Part shown: piece after piece, positions 1-9,141 of the stretch
How the letters are laid out: every line of letters begins with the position of its first letter
Position numbering within the stretch: the first letter of the stretch is position 1
Source: Vanilla planifolia
Lineage: Eukaryota; Streptophyta; Magnoliopsida; Asparagales; Orchidaceae
Reading direction: 5' to 3'
Length of the DNA stretch: 64,000 nucleotides
Assembly: GCA_023846275.1 (NCBI GenBank)
Contig: JAIUJO010000071.1
Coordinates: 2,335,846 to 2,399,845 of the forward strand
Notes under the pieces: generated by a model
Told to the model about the DNA's origin: nothing
Databases searched by the model: none
What the model saw: the letters and a program-made list of their open reading frames with translations, nothing else
Translations under genes and position numbers: made by a program

Positions 1-1670
1 TTGGAATTAATATGAATTTAAAAAACAAGTAAGCTTAAATATTGTTAAATTATTATTTTAATATAATGAAATATATTTTTTCAGTTAAAAAGAAATAAAT
101 TGAAGAAATCAAATATAGCCAAGTCAAAGAGATGTAAAGGCCACATAAGAGAAGATTTAGGGTTACATAATAATAAAATAAAATTAATTTTGAAACTTTA
201 AAGAAATGAGATAAATTGCAAAGGAAAATTGTATTCCAAGATACTAAAGAGTTCAAGCATAATGCTCTTGATCATCAAATTTGGTATGAATCTAAATATC
301 TTGCAAGGTGTGTTAGAAAAATAAGAAACTAAAATTTTAAAATATATAGTCTAAACTTTAATTTTATTGAGTTGATCTAAATTAGCCAAACAAAGTTTGA
401 TTCAGCTTGGTTGAACCTTATTTGGAATTACTCTTAGTTACAAAATTAAATAGGAATAAACAATTTTAAATTTTAATTTTAATTTAACTTAATTATATAA
501 AAAAATCTAAAATAACGAAAATTCAAGAAAAATATTTTAACTAAATTAAAGGGATGATAAGTTCATAGAATTGGAGAATTCCATTTTAATAACAATAAAA
601 CCAAATCAAATTGAAAACTTTATAAAAATGAGATATGTTTTATGAAAACATGCCTTCCAAGATACCTAGAAGATCAAATGTAACTTTCTCAATAATAAAA
701 TCAAGTATAAATTAAATGCCTAACAAGCCATAAAAATATTTAAATTGTAATATTCAAACATATAAATTTTTCTTAATTGTTTATAGCTCATTGAGATGTT
801 TCCAACATTTTTTTGATCTCATCGAACCTCATTAGAATTTTTGCAAACAATTGAAATAAATAAGAATACGTGATAATAAAGTATTATTTTAATATTTAGT
901 AAATATAAATTGAAGCTAAACTTAGACAAATATTTGAAAAAAATTAGATAAATAGTACAAGAAATTTTAATTCCAAGATACTAAAGAGATTAAGTGCAAA
1001 AAGTTGGATAGTAAATTAAATTATGAGTTGAAATGTCTTATAAAGCTTGACATAATATAGAAAATAAAATATTTAAAATATCAAATTGATATTTTATTAT
1101 ATAGAGGTGGTTCAGAGGAGTCAAAAGATGTTTGTTTTGTCTTTATTGAACCATGTCTAAACTTATTTCAAATTACAAAAGTAAATAATAATAACTAATA
1201 ATCTATTATTATTTCAACATCAAGGAAATATGTGTCAACATATGAAAGAGACATAAAGAGCACAAGGAGGTTCAGAGTTACATATTGACATAAAAACTTT
1301 AAATTAAAAAAAATTAAGAAATGAGCAAAATTGTATAACAAGGTTGCATTAAACGATTTCAAAGAGATCAATCATAACACCTACAATTATGAAATTTTGT
1401 ACGATTCAAATGTCCCATAATGGATGCAAAAAGCCATAAAAAACAAAGTTTTTAAAATATTAAAATGAATATTTAAATGGATATGGCTCAATGTGAAGAG
1501 TCCAATGATGCTTACTTTGTCTCAATTGCCCTCATTTGAATTTATTACAAATTGTAAAATAAAATTATATAAATAAAAAAAATATTACTATATCAATATT
1601 AAGTAAGTATATATTGAACCTAAAGTGATATAAATTAAAATATTATGTTATGATCATTTCAAAGAGGTTT
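1..1670 (+). repeat. AT-rich ~360/420-bp satellite, left segment
   Basis: Degenerate tandem units are recognised by a recurring order of short motifs. These are GAGATAAATTG, then a GCATTCCAAGATACTAAG-like landmark, GATCATCAAATC, ATTTGTTTCATCTCAAT, GGAATTACTATGAATTA and GTAATATAACC. The landmark appears near 233, 654, 970 and 1350, so spacings are roughly 315-420 bp. Units are strongly diverged, with many indels. No coding potential is seen. The array continues across the retrotransposon in the same orientation and register. Confidence 0.85.
1666..1670. repeat. Target site duplication, left copy (GGTTT)
   Basis: The five bases GGTTT directly precede the TG that opens the left LTR. The same five bases follow the CA that closes the right LTR at 9137-9141. 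A 5-bp duplication is the usual size for Ty3/gypsy integrases, so the element inserted here as a whole and was not rearranged afterwards. Confidence 0.9.
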
Positions 1671-1696
1671 TGATGCCGGACGGATTTAAGCTTTTG

Positions 1697-1702
1697 TTTA
1701 TT
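1697..1702 (-). terminator. Possible AATAAA polyadenylation signal in 3' LTR
   Basis: AATAAA reads on the minus strand close to the LTR terminus, downstream of the TATA box by about 700 bp. The same hexamer is at 7841-7846 in the other LTR. It could direct cleavage of the element transcript, but plant polyadenylation signals are loose and the R/U5 border is not otherwise visible. Confidence 0.35.
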
Positions 1703-2394
1703 GAGCAATACAAGCGATTAACCTACAAACTTTTAGGGAAATAAAGAAAACTTGTGGGAAATTACGTGAAATTTCGAAAAAGGTAACACGCTTGAGACAC
1801 CCGTCCAAGGCGATCCTAGCCAAGAGGGGACCGTGGGCAACACAGATGTTGCTCCGTATGCTAGGCCCGCTACCTCTCGACGGCGCAGACACGGGGTACT
1901 CGGGATGGGTTAATAATACCGATCTCGAAAAATAAAATTTTGAAAGATCGCTCAACACAGAATTAAGAGTCGGATGATCGAACTAATCAACACTAGTTTC
2001 GAGGATAACGAAGTAAGTAGTACGCGAAAAGAGTGAACCAGAGGCAACGAAGAAAATCGGATAGTAGGAAAGTGAACAGCAAGGAAATCCAAAATCCGCG
2101 AAGGAAACACGTCAAGTAAGGGAAGTGGCGGGAAGTTTCCGAGCGTACCGTTAGTACGAAAGTTGACTTGCGTTTCGTGGGTGATGCGCGAAGATATTGC
2201 TTTAGAATGGTTGATGGACTGGCACGGCATCTCACCGCTTGGGCCTCACACCCCTCCTTCCAGTATCGGAGCCTCGACGAATCAGCACGTCGAAGTTCTT
2301 GATGCACTCACACTTGAGCTCTCAACAAGATGCAAGAAAACACAAATTCTCATTCACTAAGCGTATTCTCCAAAACATAAGGGTAGGCCTCCCC

Positions 2395-2401
2395 TTTTAT
2401 A
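2395..2401 (-). promoter_or_regulatory. TATA box in 3' LTR
   Basis: The minus strand reads CCTATAAAAGGGG, a strong plant TATA box, directly below the GC-rich U3. Transcription would start about 30 nt downstream, near 2365, and run out of the element into the flanking satellite. The identical box occurs in the 5' LTR. Confidence 0.7.
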
Positions 2402-2434
2402 GGGAGCCTAAGGGTACAAAAATACATAAAAGCC

Positions 2435-4336
2435 TTAAAATAAGCTGTTCCCAAACTCAATTAGAACTTGCAAGGGGACGGTTGAGCTGTCGCACATGCG
2501 CCGCGTGCGTGCGCCGCGCGTATGGGCTGTGGGCACTGCTGTCGATGCTTTCGGCGCGGCGTGGGCGGGTGCGGCGGAGTTCGGGTCGCGCCGACCCGCG
2601 AGGGCGGGCGGGTGACCCGAAAGCATAATCGGGACGGGCGGACCTGATACCGAACGCGGCGACCTGATTGGAGGCGGACGTGTCGCTGGTGGTCCGCAGG
2701 GGCCGTCGCGCCGATGGTGCGGTACCCGAGCGCGGGGGCGCGCCGCGGTCCTGGCTGAGCGCGCGCGCGCGCGCCTGCGGAAAGACTGTTGGGCGGCGGC
2801 CTGCGGACTGCCGGCGGACGGCGGCGGACGGACGGCGTTCGGCGGGGCGGTGGGACCTGAGTCGCCGGTGAGCGTCTTGAATGTTTTAAAAGTCTGTTTT
2901 TGAGCATAGATTTTATTTTCGAGCTCCAAATTGACCCTGCACAAAAATAAATTCCTCGAGCTATATCGTGCCTGACGGGATTGGGCACGTCGAAAGTCTC
3001 GAATGTAACTGGTGTCCGCACCAATTTCCCCAGGGTGGGAAAAACTTATCTTCGATGAGTAAGTCGGTCCTTGTTTCCTCTCGTAAGTTTCCAACGCTTC
3101 CAGATTTAATTTCTGTAACTCTTCCCTTGTGATCCAAGTGTCTTCGGAGTCTGGTCTGTCCTTCCAGCGAAAAAGATACCTCTGATAACTTCGATTTCTT
3201 GTGAATGTAGTTTGATCATCCAATACCCTTTCAATCTGCTCTCTTTTCTTACCATGATAGGCTGGTGGGCACTCAGGTAGGGATTCACTCTCGAGGGGTG
3301 TTGAAGTGGGCTCGAGTGGTTCACTGGGAATCTCGATCGGCTCCTTGTAAGCCACCAGATCTGAGACGTTGAAGGTGTTGCTGATGCCATAGTCATCTGG
3401 TAGCTCCACAGTGTATGCATTTGGTCCAATCTTTTTTAAGATTCGGAATGGACCAACACCTCGGGCATGTAACTTCCTCAAGACTCCTGGTGGGAATCTT
3501 TCTGTCCGGATTCGAATCATTACGTAGTCTCCTTCCGAGAATTCTTTATGCCTTCTGTGTGCATCAGCTAATCTCTTATATTGCTCATTACTCAGATCTA
3601 TTTTATCTTTGATATATTTATGAATTTCTCTCACATGTTGTGCAAATTCTTGTGCAGATTCAGATGTACGCGCTTGAATGGGAAGTGGAACAAGATCAAC
3701 TGGGCTATGTGGTTTGTATCCATTATAAGCTTCAAAGGGACTCATTCCTATAGATCGATTAACAGAACTGTTGTAAGCATATTCAGCACGTGATAATAAT
3801 AAATCCCAGTTTTTTACGTTTTCTCCTACCAAACATCGCAATAGGCTTCCTAAACTTCGATTTACTACTTCGGTTTGGCCATCTGTTTGTGGGTGGTAGG
3901 CAGATGAAAATTTTAACTTTGTTCCCATAAGATCCCAAAGAGTCTTCCAAAAATACGAAGTGAAACGTACGTCCCTATCAGATACGATGGTTTTGGGTAG
4001 TCCGTGAATCTTAACAATTTCATCAAGAAATAACCTAGCTATGTGAGAAGCATCTGATGTTTTAAAGTATGGTATAAATCGTGCCATTTTTGTAAATCGA
4101 TCAACTACCACAAAAATGGAGTCATGTCTTCGAAGGGTTTTTGGTAGCCCAAGGACAAAATCCATACTAAGATCTTCCCAAGGCCGTGACGGTATGGGCA
4201 AGGGAATATATAGTCCGGTGTTTTGGGCACGTTGCTTGGCGACTGCACAAGTTCTACATCCAGCGATTATTCGAGCAACCTGTCGCTTCATTCCTGGCCA
4301 AAAAAACCTGTCTTCCAAAGCCACAATTGTTTTGTC
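2435..4336 (-). pseudogene. Integrase with chromodomain-like C-terminus, cut off by a nonsense codon
   Basis: This segment continues the pol frame after the TGA at 4337-4339. Counting residues from position 4324, Cys23 and Cys26 complete the HHCC zinc finger. Catalytic residues are Asp55 (MDFV), Asp116 (SDRD) and Glu152 (TEVVNRSL), spaced as DD35E. HPQTDGQTE is the hallmark strand. A GPF-type module (RGVGPFRILKKI to FNVSDL) spans about 288-323. A chromodomain-like segment with RYLFRWKDRPDSEDTW spans about 363-415. Such C-terminal modules steer chromovirus integration to particular chromatin. From residue 435 the frame lies in the 3' LTR and stays open to 2435. The arginine- and proline-rich tail there is probably mostly non-functional and reflects GC-rich DNA. 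As the frame stands, the stop upstream separates this part from RT and RNase H. Confidence 0.9.
3024..3031 (-). other. Polypurine tract for plus-strand priming
   Basis: On the minus strand GGGGAAAT lies directly before the TG of the 3' LTR, preceded by a further GGG-containing stretch. This is the expected place for the RNase H-resistant primer of second-strand synthesis. It lies inside the open pol frame, so the tract is also coding. Confidence 0.75.
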
Positions 4337-5551
4337 TCACCCAAAATGACCTGTTAATCCTCCAGCATGTATTTCCCAAACTAAAAAATCTCTAAGTGAG
4401 GTTTGAGGGATACATAGTTGCTTTCCTCGAAAGAGGTATCCTTCCTTAATTGTATAGTCATGTACGGCTTTAGTGGGATCGGCAATAAGTTCCTTGTAAA
4501 TTGCTCCAAAATTAATACAAACGGGGTACAGGTCGGGTAAAGTCTCAAAGCCGGTGACTGATACTGCTAACGTGGTGAGTAAGTTGACTCTTCTACTGAG
4601 GGCATCGGCGACTTTGTTTTCTATGCCAGGTTTGTGTTTCAGGACGAAGGTATAGCTTTGAAGAAATTCGACCCACTTAGCATGTTGTGGTTTTAATTTC
4701 TTTTGTGAATTTAGGAATCTTAAGGCCTCGTGGTCGGAATACAACACAAATTCCTGAGGCAAAAGATAATGCCTCCAATGCCTAAGAGTCTTGACTATTA
4801 CATAAAATTCTTTGTCATAGACAGAATACTTTCTACGGGAATCATTCAATTTCTCACTAAAGTATGCAATTGGTCGTCCTCCTTGACTAAGGACTCCACC
4901 TATTCCTACGCCTGATGCATCACAGGAAACTTCAAATACAATAGAAAATTCAGGAAGTCGAAGTATAGGAGCTTTAGTCATACTTTCTTTAATTTTATTA
5001 AATGCTTTCTCAGCAGCGGGGGTCCAATCAAAATTTCCTTTTCTTATACAATCAGTTATAGGGGCGGTGGTTGTACTAAAGCCTTTGATGAATCGTCTAT
5101 AAAAAGTTGCCAACCCATGAAAACTTCTAACATCATGGACTGATTGAGGTGTTGGCCACTCAACTATCGCTTTAACTTTATCGGGGTCGGCCGACACGCC
5201 ATCCTTTGAGACAATAAAGCCTAAAAAGTTCACACGATCAGTAACAAAGGCACATTTTTTAAGATTAGCATAGAGATGATTTTCCTTAAGTGTGGAACAG
5301 ATTTTTGTCAAAAGCTCTATATGATGTTCAAGGGTGTGACTGAAAATTAGAATATCATCAAAATATACTACTGCAAATTTTCCTAAGTACGGTCGAAGTA
5401 TTTGGGTCATTATCCTCATGAACGTACTTGGGGCATTGGATAAACCAAAGGGCATAACTAACCATTCATATAACCCATCTTTGGTTTTAAAAGCTGTTTT
5501 CCACTCATCCCCAGGTCGAATTCTAACTTGGTGGTAACCGCTTTTTAAGTC
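4337..5551 (-). pseudogene. Reverse transcriptase C-half, RNase H and start of integrase
   Basis: Middle piece of pol, lying after the 1-nt deletion at about 5551. Counting from the Met at 5455, the RT active site YFDD is at residues 31-34, in the context [14 protein letters not shown]. The RT connection ([27 protein letters not shown]) follows at about 78-122. RNase H has Asp179 (CDAS), Glu216 (YDKEFY), Asp241 (YSDHEAL) and Asp284 (VADALSRR), all four catalytic acidic residues. The start of integrase has His363 and His370 (HAGGLTGH) of the HHCC finger. The frame then meets TGA at 4337-4339, where relatives have a sense codon. A CGA-to-TGA change, typical of methylated CpG decay, would explain it. 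The frame downstream of the stop is unchanged, so this is a simple nonsense mutation. Confidence 0.92.
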
Positions 5552-7428
5552 ATTTTTGAAAAAATGGTTGCTCTGCTCATTTGGTGCAATAGATCATCTA
5601 AGCGTGGGATAGGGAATCTATATTTCATAGTTATCTTATTAATGGCCCTACTGTCGATACACATCCTCCATGATCCATCTTTCTTAGGTGCTAAGAGGGC
5701 AGGGACTGCACAAGGACTAAGGCTCTCTCGTATGAAACCTTTATCTAACAGTTCCTGGATTTGTCGAGCTAGTTCCTGGTGTTCAGTCGGGTTCATTCTA
5801 TAGTGGGGTAAGTTGGGTAAGCTAGCTCCAGGTACTAGGTCTATAGCATGTTGTATATCTCGGAGTGGGGGCAAACATTGTGGTTCTTCGACAAAAACAT
5901 CAGGGAAACTTGATAAGATAGGTTCAACGGTTGGTGGGATAGCTATGTTTGGTACTTCTCCTGAAACTTCTCTTATTGCTATGGCCCAGACAACAGATCC
6001 GTCAGTAAATTCTTTTTCTACTTCGCTTTGAGATATAAATTGAATTTTCTTTCCTTGGTTTGTAGTTGGTTTCTTTTTAATAGGTTGAACATAATCTCTA
6101 GGTGGGGAAGGGTGTAACTTAATTTTTTGGCCTTGGTGTGTAAATATACAGGTGTTGGATTTTCCTGTAAGAAGGACATCATGGTTATACAACCAAGGTC
6201 GTCCTAATATAATGCTCCCAACCTGCATAGGAACAACATCACATAAAATCTCTTCTGAATAATGTCCAAATTTAAGGGGTACTATGCATTGCTTTTTGAC
6301 GGGAATAGTAGTTTCGTTAATCCAAGAGACAGTGTATGGATTGGGATGGTGTGTGGTGGCAAGTCCTAGACGTGTCACACTATCAGTAGAAATAGCATTA
6401 ATACTACTACCACTATCTATGACAACCTTACAAACCTTTTCTCCAAGCTTAACAAAAGTATGAAAAATCGTGGTGCGTCTCCAATCTTCACTTATCTTAG
6501 GTTGGGTATAGGTGCATCTCACAACCGTGATAGGGTCATTACCTTCTTCATCATCTTCACCTCCTTCCTCATAATATTCATTAGCTAGATTGGAGTCAGG
6601 GGCATAGTCCTCAGTCTCTCCTTCTATGCTATGTTTGTCATCTTCATCATCTCCTATATAGTTTACTTGTCGTGTGGGGCACTGAGCGGCTACATGACCT
6701 CGCCCTTTACATCGAAAACAAGTTATTTCAGAGGGTCGACTAAGTTGGTTAGGCGTTGTAGGTGGCTTGTGAGTAGGATTTGTCGAAGGAAGTGCTGGTG
6801 GATGACTAGTAGATGGTACAGGAGTATTGGTTCTAAAGGTTGGCTTGGGAGTTGACTCAATTCTCCTAACAGGATAAAGTTTTTGAAGACGTTCGAACTC
6901 ACTGGCAATCCGATAGGCTTCTTCTAGGTTGTGGATATTGCGCATAAAGAGTTCCTTCTGTACATCCTCTCTCAGTCCTGCTCGAAATCGAGAGAGGGTG
7001 ACTAAAGGGTCTTCATTAACGCCACAGCGTAAATGGTACTCATCGAAACGAGAAATATACTCATTTACCGACTTTCCTCCTTGAGATAAACGCTGCCATT
7101 GGTCTAGTAATTGATTTTTGTATGAGAGGGGTATATATTTTTCTCTAAGGATTCCCTTAAGTACATTCCAAGTTCCTATAGGTGGGAATCCTCTTTGGTA
7201 ACGATTGGTGTCTATGGTTTCTACAAATAGTCGGGCCTGTTTTGCTAACTTCATTCGGGAAAATAGGACCTTCCGTTCGTCACTAAGTCTAAACCATTTG
7301 AAATAATTATCCATGGCTGCTTCCCATTCTATGTAGTCTTTTGGGTTTAAAGTCCCTTCAAAAGTAGGTGTGTCACATTTGATGGATTTAATGAGTTTGT
7401 CGTCGTCATTTTCTGGTGGTCGTCTCAT
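5545..7428 (-). pseudogene. Gag (main part), aspartic protease and N-terminal half of reverse transcriptase
   Basis: A 627-codon frame. Residues about 17-185 are the retrotransposon Gag domain (FEGTLNPKDYIEWEAAMD, then LREKYIPLSYKNQLLDQW, SVNEYISRFDEYHLRC, SRFRAGLREDVQKEL). A proline-rich linker leads to a CCHC zinc knuckle, Cys237-Cys240-His245-Cys250, which binds genomic RNA. An acidic stretch (about 259-298) follows. Protease carries the catalytic DSG at 338-340 and an ILGRPWL segment at 407-413. RT begins near 545 with LLDKGFIRESLSPCAVPALL and WRMCIDSRAINKIT. Gag and pol are fused in a single frame. The frame stops at 5545-5547 inside a conserved RT block because one base is missing at about 5551. 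The next RT residues continue one frame over. Confidence 0.93.
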
Positions 7429-7655
7429 AAAAGGTTCATGGGCTCTACGGAGTGTGTGGTTGGGCGGGTAACCAATGTCGGGTTCGGATAGGGGAGGTTC
7501 ACTGGGGAATGTTCTAGCTGTGTAATCTTATTTCCAAACTCTTCTAATTTAGTTTCAATATTTTCCACTCTTGTTAGGAGGTCTTGTAGAGTCACAAATA
7601 TTTGGTCTAGTTGTGAAGTCTCCATTTCGTACTTTTTACCAGATCTTGTGTGCAT
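7425..7655 (-). pseudogene. N-terminal Gag segment with coiled coil
   Basis: The ATG at 7655, read as MHTRSGKKYEMETSQLDQ, looks like the usual start of plant chromovirus Gag, so I prefer it to an in-frame ATG eight codons upstream at 7679. The next 40 residues have heptad-like leucines (LDQIFVTLQDLLTRVENIET), suggesting a coiled coil for Gag assembly. The frame ends in TGA at 7425-7427, overlapping the ATG of the main frame (ATGA, 7425-7428). Relatives have one continuous Gag, so a small indel upstream of the overlap is the likeliest cause. A true start-stop coupling cannot be excluded. Confidence 0.7.
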
Positions 7656-7799
7656 GTATTGTGTGTGCCCAAAAAACAAAACTACTCTTTACTCTTCACT
7701 TTTTTTTTTTTTTTAGATTTTAATAAAACTTTAATTTCAAGCAAAATAAAAGAAATAGCAATTCAGTTTTGGTCGTCAGCGATGCACTAGCACAACCGG
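7656..7799 (-). other. Untranslated leader with 15-nt A tract
   Basis: About 140 bp lie between the primer site and the Gag start. They contain 15 consecutive T on the plus strand (7700-7714), that is an A run in the element RNA. No other signal is seen. This region would normally hold dimerisation and packaging sequences, but none can be recognised. Confidence 0.5.
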
Positions 7800-7811
7800 G
7801 CTCTGATACCA
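7800..7811 (-). other. Primer binding site for initiator tRNA-Met
   Basis: The minus strand reads TGGTATCAGAGC, complementary to the 3' end of plant initiator methionine tRNA, three bases after the CA end of the 5' LTR. This site primes minus-strand DNA synthesis and fixes the element orientation as minus. Confidence 0.9.
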
Positions 7812-7840
7812 ATTTGATGCCGGACGGATTTAAGCTTTTG

Positions 7841-7846
7841 TTTATT
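7841..7846 (-). terminator. AATAAA in 5' LTR
   Basis: Counterpart of the hexamer at 1697-1702, on the minus strand near the LTR end. In this LTR it would have to be bypassed for full-length transcription. Its functional role is uncertain. Confidence 0.25.
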
Positions 7847-8538
7847 GAGCAATACAAGCGATTACCCTGCAAACTTTTAGGGAAATAAAGAAAACTTGTG
7901 GGAAATTACGTGAAATTTCGAAAAAGGTAACACGCTTGAGACACCCGTCCAAGGCGATCCTAGCCAAGAGGGGACCGTGGGCAACACAGAGGTTGCTCCG
8001 TATGCTAGGCCCGCTACCTCTAGACGGCACAGACACGGGGTACTCGGGATGGGTTAATAATACCGATCTCGAAAAATAAAATTTTGAAAGATCACTCAAC
8101 ACAGAATTAAGAGTCGGATGATCGAACTAATCAACACTAGTTTCGAGGATAACGAAGTAAGTAGTACGCGAAAAGAGTGAACCAGAGGCAACGAAGAAAA
8201 TCGGATAGTAGGAAAGTGAACAGCGAGGAAATCCAAAATCCGCGAAGGAAACACGTCAAGTAAGGGAAATGGCGGGAAGTTTCCGAGCGTACCGTTAGTA
8301 CGGAAGTTGACTTGCGTTTCGTGGGTGATGCACGAAGATATTGCTTCAGAATGGTTGATGGACTGGCACGGCGTCTCACCGCTTGGGCCTCACACCCCTC
8401 CTTCCAGTATCGGAGCCTTGACGAATCAGCACGTCGAAGTTCTTGATGCACTCACACTTGAGCTCTCAACAAGATGCAAGAAAACACAAATTCTCATTCA
8501 CTAAGCGTATTCTCCAAAACATAAGGGTAGGCCTCCCC

Positions 8539-8545
8539 TTTTATA
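8539..8545 (-). promoter_or_regulatory. TATA box of the 5' LTR promoter
   Basis: TATAAAA on the minus strand, in the context CTCCCTATAAAAGGGGAGG, is identical in both LTRs. It lies below the GC-rich U3 and would place the RNA start near 8510, so R plus U5 is about 700 nt. This is the promoter expected to drive the genomic RNA through Gag and pol. Confidence 0.75.
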
Positions 8546-8639
8546 GGGAGCCTAAGGGTACAAAAATACATAAAAGCCTTAAAATAAGCTGTTCCCAAAC
8601 TCAATTAGAACTTGCAAGGGGACGGTTGAGCTGTCGCAC

Positions 8640-8970
8640 GGGCGCCGCGTGCGTGCGCCGCGCGTATGGGCGGTAGGCACTGCTGTCGGTGCTTTCGGCG
8701 CGGCGTGGGCGGGTGCGGCGGAGTTCGGGTCGCGCCGACCCTTGAGGGCGGGCGGGTGACCCGAAAGCATAATCGGGACGGGCGGAACCGATACCGACCG
8801 CGGTGACCCGATTGGAGGCGGACGGGTCGCTGGCGGTCCGCAGGGGCCGTCGCGCCGATGGTGCGGTACCCGCGCGCGTGGGTGCGCCTGCGGAGTGGCT
8901 GTTGGGCAGCGGCCGGCGGACTGCCGGAGGACGGCGGCGGACGGACGGCGTTCGGCGGGGCGGTGGGACC
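8640..8970. other. GC-rich, CpG-dense U3 segment
   Basis: A few hundred bases rich in GCG, CGG and CGCG words. They contrast sharply with the surrounding very AT-rich satellite. The paralogous stretch is at about 2480-2870. Reading frames open across it on both strands only because stop codons are rare in such DNA. It may act as the element's enhancer and as a methylation target. Confidence 0.7.
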
Positions 8971-9136
8971 TGAGTCGCCGGTGAGCGTCTTGAATGTTTT
9001 AAAAGTCTATTTTTGAGCATAGATTTTATTTTCGAGCTCCAAATTGACCCTGCACAAAAATAAATTCCTCGAGCTATATCGTGCCTGACGGGATTGGGTG
9101 CGTCGAAAGTCTCGAATGTAACTGGTGTCCGCACCA

Positions 9137-9141
9137 GGTTT
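9137..9141. repeat. Target site duplication, right copy (GGTTT)
   Basis: Follows the terminal CA of the right LTR and matches 1666-1670. Satellite sequence resumes immediately (GGTCATCAACCTTAAAGAGG), only a few bases further along the unit than where it was broken. Confidence 0.9.

Larger units (their letters stand above)
1671..3023 (-). repeat. 3' LTR of the chromovirus (1353 bp)
   Basis: Direct repeat of 7815-9136. On the plus strand it begins TGATGCCGGAC and ends GTCCGCACCA, giving TG...CA ends with short imperfect inverted repeats. It is the downstream LTR in element orientation because the polypurine tract abuts its 3023 end. About a dozen substitutions separate the two LTRs in the first 650 bp of plus-strand sequence, and more occur in the GC-rich part. 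This copy is 31 bp longer, mainly from a GC-rich stretch near 2729-2770 that contains a run of alternating GC. The half at roughly 2480-2870 is very GC-rich and forms U3. Confidence 0.95.
1671..9136 (-). mobile_element. Ty3/gypsy chromovirus, CRM-like, full length but coding-defective
   Basis: This is a complete LTR retrotransposon of 7466 bp on the minus strand, flanked by GGTTT duplications. In element order it has the 5' LTR (7815-9136), a primer site complementary to initiator tRNA-Met (7800-7811), an N-terminal Gag segment, Gag with a CCHC knuckle, aspartic protease, reverse transcriptase, RNase H, integrase with a GPF/chromodomain-like tail, a polypurine tract (3024-3031) and the 3' LTR (1671-3023). 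The order protease-RT-RNase H-integrase defines Ty3/gypsy. Integrase and RT motifs look closest to the plant CRM/centromeric chromoviruses, judged by recognition and not by a tree. The coding region carries a 1-nt deletion, a nonsense codon and a Gag frame change, so this copy probably cannot move by itself. Confidence 0.95.
7815..9136 (-). repeat. 5' LTR of the chromovirus (1322 bp)
   Basis: Direct repeat of 1671-3023 with the same TGATGCC...GCACCA termini. In element orientation it is upstream, because the primer site abuts its 7815 end. It would supply the promoter. Many differences from the other LTR are C/T or G/A changes at CpG, consistent with methylation-driven decay after insertion. 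By eye overall divergence is around 3 percent, higher in the GC-rich U3 at about 8640-8970 than in the rest. Confidence 0.95.

Noticed and set aside
2461..3024. 187-codon and similar arginine/proline-rich frames inside the LTRs
   Set aside because: Several overlapping frames on both strands are open across the GC-rich U3, which is expected from composition. Only the frame that continues pol across the LTR border has independent support.
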